7,069 nucleotides of DNA from Oscillospiraceae bacterium (GTDB lineage Bacteria; Bacillota; Clostridia; Oscillospirales; Ruminococcaceae), in the NCBI GenBank assembly GCA_009784765.1, contig WQXP01000058.1, forward strand, positions 1 to 7,069, read 5' to 3'. Position 1 is the stretch's first letter. Each line of letters begins with the position of its first letter. The notes under the pieces were generated by a model that was not told the DNA's origin, made no database searches, and saw only the letters and a list, made by a program, of their open reading frames with translations. The position numbers and the translations under genes were made by a program. Positions 1 through 4,515 of the stretch are shown here, one piece after another.

Positions 1-470
1 ATGAGGAGCAAAAGCGCAAGGAGTTCGAGTGAGAAGCCAAGCCCCAATCCCTGCCACCCGTAGATTAGCACAACAATCCCCGCCGCGAGTTGTCCTAATC
101 CCTTGAGGTCGAACACCTCGGACATATAGTAAAAGAACGTGTTAATCGGGCGAATGCAGTATTTGATGAAATCCCCGGAGCGGACGTTGTGTGCCAAGCT
201 CCAATTGTTGTCTAAAAGGCACTGAGTCGGCGTGAATGCAATCAGCGAAAAGCCGTAGAAGAACATCATTTCATAGTAGCTCCAGCCGTCCACACTCGGG
301 AAGTTTTGGAATATGAGCCAAAACGTAATAAACCCCGATATGTGGTGGAAAATTTGTGCGAAATTCGAGATGATGAAATCTGCACGATAGTGCATTTTTG
401 TTTTAATGTCTTGCGCTATGATTTTGAAATAGATTTGTATATGCCAAATCAAGCCGCGTTTAGTAGCCAT
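1..470 (-). CDS. ABC-2 type exporter permease, second subunit (3' end outside window)
   Basis: My translation of the minus strand from ATG at 470 is open for 156 codons to the window edge, so the C-terminal part is missing. It begins MATKRGLIWHIQIYFK and has hydrophobic stretches at about residues 37-57 and 70-90 and again near the edge. The segment SGDFIKYCIRPIN at about residues 97-109 is the cytoplasmic loop typical of PF06182 (former DUF990) ABC-2 permeases, which form the membrane channel of ABC exporters; usual length is about 260 residues with six helices. GGAGG at 476-480 lies 5 nt before the ATG and inside the last codons of the upstream permease, whose TAA ends 1 nt before this start, so coupled translation is likely. 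The substrate cannot be read from the sequence. The family call is firm; the function within it is inferred from the neighbours. Confidence 0.88.
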   Translation of the reverse strand, partial: MATKRGLIWHIQIYFKIIAQDIKTKMHYRADFIISNFAQIFHHISGFITFWLIFQNFPSVDGWSYYEMMFFYGFSLIAFTPTQCLLDNNWSLAHNVRSGDFIKYCIRPINTFFYYMSEVFDLKGLGQLAAGIVVLIYGWQGLGLGFSLELLALLLL

Positions 471-471
471 G

Positions 472-1293
472 TTATCCTCCATTCACTGTAATAATCTTGA
501 CCGACTTTCTCCAAAACAGCCCACTTGCGATATACAAGAACGCTACCCAAAATAGCTGAACGCCGAGCATGGTCAAAAGCTCGCGCAGAGTCGCCGCTCT
601 GCCGAGCAGGATTTGCAGAGGAATGTTGTAGATTGCCTGAAAGGGCAAAAACTCCGCGATTGTTCGCAGCCAATCGGGGAAGAACGCAAGGGGAATCACC
701 GCCCCGGACATAAGCAAAATCAGCACTTCTTTCGCCATATCCACCCCCCAGGTAGACTCGGTGTAGAGGCAGACTGTGCCTACGAAAAAGTCGATATAAA
801 AGCTAATCATTCGTGCGAAAATCAGCGCGGGAATGAACCACAGCAAGTTCACTCCGATGGGAACTGCGAAATTTGTGATAAGGCTTACGATTACAAAAGT
901 CGGCAGGAACAGCATAAAAAGGGTAACTGCGTCACCGCCGAGGACGTTGAAGAAAGTATACGTGCGGTATTCCATAGGGCGAATCAGGGTGAGAATGATT
1001 GAACCGTCGCGAATTTCGTTGCTCATCATCCAGACCGTCCAGGTGCTGAGCATATTAAAAATCGTCATAGCGAGGACTAAATAGAGCATGGTGTCAGTAA
1101 AAGTCATACCGTTGACTGTTTCATCGGGAGAGGACGCATAAATCGCCTGCCACAGATTGTACACGATTATTAAGTAGATGATATTCCCGATTAGCTGAAT
1201 GAAAATACTCGCCCGCCACTGGAGAGCTTCGAGAAGCCCTCCGCGAACAAGGGTGAAGTATTTGCGCAAATTGCAGAGGCTACGGAGTTTCAT
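472..1293 (-). CDS. ABC-2 type exporter permease, first subunit (PF06182/DUF990 type)
   Basis: Integral membrane subunit of an ABC exporter, 273 residues, with about six hydrophobic segments. The stretch SGAVIPLAFFPDWLRTIAEF followed by LPFQAIYNIPLQ is the hallmark of the family, and the C-terminus ends in the usual GG. The reading frame reaches an earlier ATG at 1311, but that codon has no ribosome site. The ATG at 1293 has GGAGGTG at 1297-1303 with 5 nt between GGAGG and ATG, and starts MKLRSLCNLRKYF, which fits the family better. With this start the gene overlaps the end of the ATPase by 14 bp; it ends 1 nt before the second permease. With that subunit it would form a heterodimeric channel driven by the ATPase encoded upstream. 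The substrate is unknown; relatives are often listed as daunorubicin-resistance-like or YhaQ-like exporters, which does not show a drug substrate. Confidence 0.92.
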   Translation of the reverse strand: MKLRSLCNLRKYFTLVRGGLLEALQWRASIFIQLIGNIIYLIIVYNLWQAIYASSPDETVNGMTFTDTMLYLVLAMTIFNMLSTWTVWMMSNEIRDGSIILTLIRPMEYRTYTFFNVLGGDAVTLFMLFLPTFVIVSLITNFAVPIGVNLLWFIPALIFARMISFYIDFFVGTVCLYTESTWGVDMAKEVLILLMSGAVIPLAFFPDWLRTIAEFLPFQAIYNIPLQILLGRAATLRELLTMLGVQLFWVAFLYIASGLFWRKSVKIITVNGG

Positions 1294-2326
1294 GTTCACC
1301 TCCGCCTTCATTAACTGTCAACTGTTCGTCGCCTGAATAAATCTTTTTTATCACGTCTTCTGTTGCGATTTCTTCGATTTTTATGTCCGCGATTTTCTTT
1401 TCTTTGCCGATTTCGGCGAGTTTATCCATCACAGAACTCTTGTCTTCGTCGATTAGGTATTCATGCCAATCATCGTGTTTACCGAACTTGACCTTCAGTG
1501 TACGATACGCGCCGAAATAGCCCTTGAGCTTTTCGATGGTGTCGTCATACAAAATCCCGCCCTTGTCGATTATGATTACACGTTCGCACAGCGCGTCAAC
1601 ATCGCCTATATCATGAGTGGTGAGAATAACAGTAGTCCCGCGAATGCGGTTAAGCTCAAGGACGAGTTCGCGGATTTTTGCTTTCATGGTAACATCAAGC
1701 CCGATAGTCGGCTCGTCTAAGAACACAACCTTCGGGTTATGCAGGAAAGACGCAAGAATGTCCGACAATGTCCTCTGCCCGAGAGACATTTGCCGCACAG
1801 GTTTTTTAAGTAAAACCTCAAGTTTAGAGTTTTCCTCGCCATCGCCCGAATCTGCCCCGAGAATGCTGTGATACAGTTCCATCATTTCGTTGTAGGCCTT
1901 GTCTTCAATCAGATAAATGTCTTTGAGGATTTTGAAGGACTCAATCAGCGGCAAAGCCCACCACAACTGAGAGCGTTGCCCGAATACCACACCTATGTTC
2001 TGCGCGTTTTTGACTCTGTTGGTATACGGAACAAAGCCGTTGACCAAAATTTCGCCGCCGCTCGGTTTAAGAACGCCGGACATCATCTTAATGGTTGTAG
2101 ACTTCCCTGCACCGTTCGGCCCGAGCAAGCCGACACGTTCCCCCGGCATAATTTCGAGAGAAACATCGCTGACTGCTTTTATAACCTTGTAATTGCGTGA
2201 GAACAAATCAAGCAATCCGCCCCGAATCCCTTCGCGGCGGTTGAGTGTCTTGAACTCTTTATTCAAACCTTTCAGGCTGATTACCGAACCTGAAGAATCA
2301 CGGCAGTTTAATGAAGTTTTTTTCAT
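1280..2326 (-). CDS. ABC exporter ATP-binding protein
   Basis: Cytoplasmic ATPase of 348 residues that would power the two ABC-2 permeases downstream. Motifs in order: Walker A GPNGAGKST at 69-77, Q-loop GQRSQ at 116-120, signature MSLGQR at 180-185 (a variant of LSGGQ; LSLGQR is usual in this subfamily), Walker B VVFLDEP at 200-206, D-loop GLD at 209-211 and H-loop histidine 238 in TTHD. All residues needed for ATP hydrolysis are present. An acidic insert (about 158-168, ADSGDGEENSK) lengthens the helical region. After the core comes a regulatory-type domain (about 270-330). The last ~18 residues (SGDEQLTVNEGGGEHETP) look like an add-on: part of it is encoded by a copy of the heptamer repeat found at 2520-2561, and it carries the ribosome site of the permease. 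The start at 2326 has AAGGA 8 nt upstream, overlapping the stop of the leader ORF. Confidence 0.95.
   Translation of the reverse strand: MKKTSLNCRDSSGSVISLKGLNKEFKTLNRREGIRGGLLDLFSRNYKVIKAVSDVSLEIMPGERVGLLGPNGAGKSTTIKMMSGVLKPSGGEILVNGFVPYTNRVKNAQNIGVVFGQRSQLWWALPLIESFKILKDIYLIEDKAYNEMMELYHSILGADSGDGEENSKLEVLLKKPVRQMSLGQRTLSDILASFLHNPKVVFLDEPTIGLDVTMKAKIRELVLELNRIRGTTVILTTHDIGDVDALCERVIIIDKGGILYDDTIEKLKGYFGAYRTLKVKFGKHDDWHEYLIDEDKSSVMDKLAEIGKEKKIADIKIEEIATEDVIKKIYSGDEQLTVNEGGGEHETP
1297..1303 (-). promoter_or_regulatory. Ribosome binding site that sets the first permease start
   Basis: The minus strand reads GGAGGTGAACATG, with 5 nt between GGAGG and the ATG at 1293. The in-frame ATG 18 bp upstream (1311) is preceded by a purine-poor stretch with no Shine-Dalgarno. 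The site lies inside the last codons of the ATPase gene, so ribosomes finishing the ATPase would pass over it. Confidence 0.8.
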
Positions 2327-2330
2327 GCAG

Positions 2331-2378
2331 TTATCCTTTATCTTTGTTTAGTGTCCAAATATCTACTATCAGTTCCAT
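2331..2378 (-). CDS. Candidate 15-residue leader peptide of the ABC operon
   Basis: On the minus strand, ATG at 2378 opens a short frame reading MELIVDIWTLNKDKG and ending in TAA at 2331-2333. It is preceded by AAAGGAGGT with 8 nt between GGAGG and ATG, a nearly perfect match to the 16S rRNA 3' end and stronger than the ribosome site of the ATPase. The stop lies 4 nt before the ATPase ATG, and the last codons (AAA GGA TAA) form the ATPase Shine-Dalgarno, the usual geometry for translational coupling. There is no run of one amino acid codon that would suggest classical attenuation, and no resemblance to a known leader peptide. I infer that it is translated; that it regulates the exporter is speculation. 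Confidence 0.55.
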   Translation of the reverse strand: MELIVDIWTLNKDKG

Positions 2379-2466
2379 GGGCGTTACCTCCTTTCATTGA
2401 ATTTGCGCCTTGAAAAGAAGCTCAGCCAACCACCTACCGCCCTACCGCACAGGTGCATCGCCTTGC
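2379..2466 (-). promoter_or_regulatory. G-rich 5' leader of the ABC operon
   Basis: This is the predicted untranslated leader between the likely transcription start (~2466) and the leader ORF. In the RNA sense, positions 2446-2426 contain six GG or GGG tracts separated by 1-2 nt, built on a perfect tandem 8-mer (GCGGTAGG twice, 2448-2433). This could form a two-layer G-quadruplex. Alternatively CACCT (2455-2451) can pair with AGGTG (2435-2431) to give a 5-bp stem. GGCG at about 2407-2404 and CGCC before the leader ATG flank the ribosome site and could pair weakly. I do not recognise a known riboswitch class. Confidence 0.4.
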
Positions 2467-2472
2467 AAATTT

Positions 2473-2501
2473 ATTATATCACACTTTCGAGCAAAAAGCA
2501 A
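2473..2501 (-). promoter_or_regulatory. Sigma-A type promoter with extended -10 for the ABC operon
   Basis: The minus strand has TTGCTT (2501-2496), a 17-nt spacer and a perfect TATAAT (2478-2473), preceded by TG one base upstream to give an extended -10 (TGATATAAT). The predicted start of transcription is near 2466. It stands upstream of the leader ORF and all three exporter genes, and downstream of the tandem heptamers. Confidence 0.75.
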
Positions 2502-2519
2502 GCATTTTCACCAAAAATG

Positions 2520-2561
2520 GTCAATTGTCAACTGTCAACTGTCAATTGTCAACTGTCAACT
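2520..2561. repeat. Six tandem 7-bp repeats (GTCAAYT) with a 21-bp higher-order period
   Basis: The plus strand reads GTCAATT, GTCAACT, GTCAACT, then the same three units again, six exact-length copies with a single variable position. They fill the space between the stop of the CmpB-family gene and the promoter of the ABC operon, at about -54 to -95 from the predicted transcription start. Heptanucleotide tandem repeats of this kind are known in several bacteria (short tandemly repeated repetitive sequences, best described in cyanobacteria). A 13-bp match (AACTGTCAACTGT) recurs at 1313-1325. Confidence 0.93.
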
Positions 2562-2565
2562 GCCA

Positions 2566-2985
2566 TCACGGGAGCATTTTCATCTTGTCCGAGGGTTCAT
2601 TGAACCAGAAGCGGCGAATATACACGTCAAGATACACCGCGATAAAGCTCATGAAGAGCCACAGCGACGAGGCGGCAAGGCAAATCTGCCCCATGAAGTT
2701 GTAGCGTTCACCGCTGTAGTCCCACACGTTTTCATTGAAAGCGACGTTGACGATTAGTCCGCAGAGCAGTTCAAGGGCGGTGATTACGCCCGCACCGATG
2801 AACATTCGCACAGTAACGGGGAGATTCCACGGCAGATAGCGCAGACCGCCAATCAGCACGAAGCAAAGCCCTCCTGTAATGAACATGGAGTAGTGAGTGT
2901 ATTCACGATAGATGACTTCCATGGCGGCGTAGATTATTCCCCCCGCAATAAATAAAAGCATAAGCTTGTGTATTTCGTTTTTCAT
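2566..2985 (-). CDS. CmpB-family small membrane protein (putative ABC transporter permease, PF06541 type)
   Basis: A 139-residue protein with four hydrophobic segments at about 8-22, 33-50, 58-82 and 102-122. Family-like signatures are MEVIYREYTHYSMFITGG at 22-39 and NVWDYSGERYNFMGQICL, which continues into the last helix. Proteins of this family are common in Bacillota and usually carry the label 'putative ABC transporter permease'; their real role is not established, and there is no sign here that this one works with the exporter downstream. The ribosome site is poor: the nearest AGAGG is 14 nt before the ATG, and TAAAAT lies 7 nt upstream, so a leaderless transcript is possible. No strong terminator follows. 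It is divergent from the carboxypeptidase, 50 bp away. Confidence 0.85.
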   Translation of the reverse strand: MKNEIHKLMLLFIAGGIIYAAMEVIYREYTHYSMFITGGLCFVLIGGLRYLPWNLPVTVRMFIGAGVITALELLCGLIVNVAFNENVWDYSGERYNFMGQICLAASSLWLFMSFIAVYLDVYIRRFWFNEPSDKMKMLP

Positions 2986-2994
2986 AAGTACTAT
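2966..2994 (+). promoter_or_regulatory. Possible promoter of the D,D-carboxypeptidase gene
   Basis: TTGTGT (2966-2971), a 17-nt spacer and TACTAT (2989-2994) form a modest sigma-A type promoter. The -35 lies inside the 5' end of the divergent CmpB-family gene, and transcription would start near 3001, at the left arm of the inverted repeat. The match is only 3/6 and 4/6, so confidence is limited. Confidence 0.4.
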
Positions 2995-2999
2995 TTTAA

Positions 3000-3028
3000 C
3001 CTCTTGTCCTCATAAAATGTACAAGAGG
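3000..3028. promoter_or_regulatory. Perfect 8-bp inverted repeat between divergent genes
   Basis: CCTCTTGT (3000-3007) and ACAAGAGG (3021-3028) are exact reverse complements, 13 bp apart, in a 50-bp divergent intergenic region. The right arm contains the AGAGG of the carboxypeptidase ribosome site (spacing about 7 nt to ATG 3036). It could be a dimeric-repressor operator for both genes, or an RNA hairpin that masks the ribosome site. Confidence 0.6.
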
Positions 3029-3035
3029 TGTTATT

Positions 3036-4208
3036 ATGAAAAAATTAGTTTTATTTCTTGCAATAATTGTATTTTCCGCGAATTTGCCCTTTGCTTCAGC
3101 CGCAGAAAACCCGCCGAATTTGCCCCGAGCCGCTGCTTTTATCCTCACAGACGCGGCGAGCGGCAAAGCTCTGTATGAACATAACGCAGACGAGCGTTTA
3201 GCTCCCGCATCGCTGACTAAGATGATGCTCCTGCTTTTAGTCGCCGAGGAGCTGGCTGCAGGTCGGCTTTTCCTGACGGACGAGGTAATCACAAGCCCTC
3301 ACGCCGCTGATACTCACGGAGCGACGATTTGGCTCAATGCAGGCGAAGTTATGAGCGTTGAAGCCTTGCTCAAGGCTGTGGTGATTGCCTCCGCGAACGA
3401 TGCGGCAGTCGCGCTTGCGGAGCATTTAGTGAGAGGAAGCGAAGGGGACTATGCGTCTTTGGCTAATCGCCGCGCCCATGTCCTTGGAATGACAGGAACG
3501 AATTTCGCCAACGCGACGGGGCTTGACAATCCGAATCATTACTCAACGGCGCGGGATATGGCGATTCTTGCAGGGGCAGTCATGCGCGAGGATAATTACA
3601 GGCATTTGAGCGGCTTCATGCTTACGCGGCTGTGTTCCGTTCGCACGGGAACAGCGCGTGAAAGCCAGCTTCTGAACACGAACAAGCTCATTAGCTATTA
3701 CGACGGCATTGAGGGAATCAAAACAGGAACTACCGACGCGGCAGGGTTTTGCTTAGCGGCGGCGGCGGCTCGCGGAGAATTGCGCCTTATCAGTGTAGTT
3801 CTCGGCTGTGGGAGCGAGGAAGCGCGGCTTGAGCTTAGCGAAGAACTCTTAGACAGGGGGTTCGCGGGTTATGAGCGTCATGTTTTGAATCCGCCCGCTC
3901 ACGAAGACAAATTCGCACAGCTCGTTTTACCCGTCCTTCGCGGAGTGCAGAAGGAAGTCTCACTCGTGCCGCAGATTGCGCCGTCGCTGGTGATTCCGAA
4001 AGGAAGAGGGGGCGATATTAAATATGAAGTCTACCTGCCTGATGAAATCACCGCGCCGATTGCTCAGTGGCAACCGGTGGGGACGATTACAGCGACACTT
4101 GACGGGCAAGTGTTGTATGAAGGGTATGTATTAGCGGCTGAAAGCGTACAGCGATTGACCTTTATGAAAACTTTGGGGTATTTGGCAAGAAGTTTTTTCG
4201 GATTATGA
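3036..4208 (+). CDS. D-alanyl-D-alanine carboxypeptidase, DacA/DacF-type penicillin-binding protein
   Basis: Secreted serine peptidase of 390 residues (close to B. subtilis DacF) that trims the terminal D-alanine from peptidoglycan stem peptides. A signal peptide covers residues 1-22 (charged KK, hydrophobic core, cleavage after ASA). The three active-site motifs of the SxxK family are all present: SLTK at 59-62 (nucleophile Ser59), SAN at 119-121 and KTG at 229-231. Residues ~277-370 form the beta-rich PBP5 C-terminal domain, and the end (about 375-390, FMKTLGYLARSFFGL) is an amphipathic helix of the kind that anchors these enzymes to the outer face of the cytoplasmic membrane. The start has AGAGGTG about 5 nt upstream, inside the inverted repeat. 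No neighbour indicates a sporulation role, so assignment to DacF rather than DacA/DacB is not certain. Confidence 0.95.
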   Translation: MKKLVLFLAIIVFSANLPFASAAENPPNLPRAAAFILTDAASGKALYEHNADERLAPASLTKMMLLLLVAEELAAGRLFLTDEVITSPHAADTHGATIWLNAGEVMSVEALLKAVVIASANDAAVALAEHLVRGSEGDYASLANRRAHVLGMTGTNFANATGLDNPNHYSTARDMAILAGAVMREDNYRHLSGFMLTRLCSVRTGTARESQLLNTNKLISYYDGIEGIKTGTTDAAGFCLAAAAARGELRLISVVLGCGSEEARLELSEELLDRGFAGYERHVLNPPAHEDKFAQLVLPVLRGVQKEVSLVPQIAPSLVIPKGRGGDIKYEVYLPDEITAPIAQWQPVGTITATLDGQVLYEGYVLAAESVQRLTFMKTLGYLARSFFGL

Positions 4209-4237
4209 TTGACAAGAGGGTAAAAATATGGTATGAT
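4209..4237 (+). promoter_or_regulatory. Near-consensus promoter directly after the carboxypeptidase stop
   Basis: TTGACA (4209-4214, perfect), a 17-nt spacer and TATGAT (4232-4237, 5/6), with TG one base upstream for an extended -10. Transcription would start near 4244. The -35 starts on the base after the TGA stop. It could drive a short RNA ending at the hairpin near 4336, or the lysS-protease operon through a 270-nt leader. Confidence 0.6.
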
Positions 4238-4403
4238 GATATAAAATGAAGAGGACATTCTTGAAGCATGGTTGAATAACTCAGACAGTGTTTGGCAGTG
4301 GGTCGGCGATGTTCTTGAACCTGCAGGAGGTTTTTTATTGGCAACTCTCGAAAACCGCGTAGGGAACGCATTCATGCGTTCCGTCGTAAAGCAGTACTAT
4401 TAG
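4233..4403 (+). pseudogene. Possible broken small ORF
   Basis: In one frame, ATG ATG ATA is followed by a TAA (4242-4244) and then by 52 open codons that read like protein (NEEDILEAWLNNSDSVWQW, then VGDVLEPAGGFLLATLENR) to TAG at 4401-4403. AGAGGG at 4215-4220 lies 12 nt before the first ATG. The last ~15 codons are encoded by the left half of the GTAG palindrome element, so the tail may be derived from that repeat. I recognise no family. It may be a small gene inactivated by a stop, a shorter ORF from TTG 4272 or TTG 4338 (GGAGG 7 nt upstream), or chance. Confidence 0.25.
4318..4336 (+). terminator. Weak rho-independent terminator-like hairpin
   Basis: AACCT (4318-4322) pairs with AGGTT (4328-4332) around the loop GCAGG and runs into six T (4331-4336). 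The stem is only 5 bp, so this may instead be the ribosome site GGAGG of a small ORF. It is the only terminator candidate after the carboxypeptidase gene. Confidence 0.35.
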
Positions 4404-4428
4404 CGGAACGGATAAATCCGTTCCCTAC
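4359..4428. repeat. REP/BIME-like pair of GTAG-flanked inverted palindromes
   Basis: Left unit: GTAG at 4359-4362, then a hairpin with an 8-bp perfect stem (GGAACGCA, loop TTCA, TGCGTTCC; 4363-4382). Right unit in opposite orientation: 8-bp stem (GGAACGGA, loop TAAA, TCCGTTCC; 4405-4424) followed by CTAC (4425-4428), the complement of GTAG. The units are separated by 22 bp. Aligned in the same sense they match at 21 of 24 positions. One difference is in the loop, and the other two exchange a C-G pair for a G-C pair, which keeps the stem. A palindrome with a GTAG tetranucleotide on its 5' side is the known signature of REP sequences handled by RAYT (TnpA-REP) transposases of the IS200/IS605 superfamily. 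No RAYT gene is in this window. Confidence 0.8.
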
Positions 4429-4515
4429 AGGAAATCCGAAAAATTTACGTTACCGCAGTCAAGCAGATAGGCGGGTTGATAAAAAGGAAATCAAATTAAC
4501 AGGGAGAAATCACAT

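Larger units (their letters stand above)
4209..4515 (+). other. 307-bp gap without an intact gene
   Basis: From left to right: the promoter-like sequence at 4209-4237, a coding-like frame with an early stop (4233-4403), a weak terminator-like hairpin at 4318-4336, the GTAG palindrome pair at 4359-4428, and 87 bp of AT-rich sequence ending in the lysS ribosome site (AGGGAG at 4501-4506). I looked for a T-box (conserved UGGNACCGCG segment) because an aminoacyl-tRNA synthetase follows; only ACCGCG at 4354-4359 is present, without the rest. Confidence 0.7.

Noticed and set aside
613..1002. 129-codon open frame on the plus strand.
   Set aside because: It lies fully inside the permease gene on the other strand, lacks a ribosome site and its protein is charged and low in hydrophobic order, as expected for a shadow frame.
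1294..1311. Upstream ATG at 1311 as the permease start.
   Set aside because: No Shine-Dalgarno precedes it, while the ATG at 1293 has GGAGG at 5-nt spacing.
2491..2519. Hairpin CATTTT-N5-AAAATG followed by a T-run on the minus strand, as a terminator for the CmpB-family gene.
   Set aside because: The stem is 6 bp and almost all A-T, the T-run is 6 nt away and broken by GC, and the region overlaps the -35 of the exporter promoter.
4354..4362. ACCGCGTAG upstream of lysS as part of a T-box riboswitch.
   Set aside because: The UGGN element and the stem I motifs are absent; the bases belong to the edge of the REP-like element.
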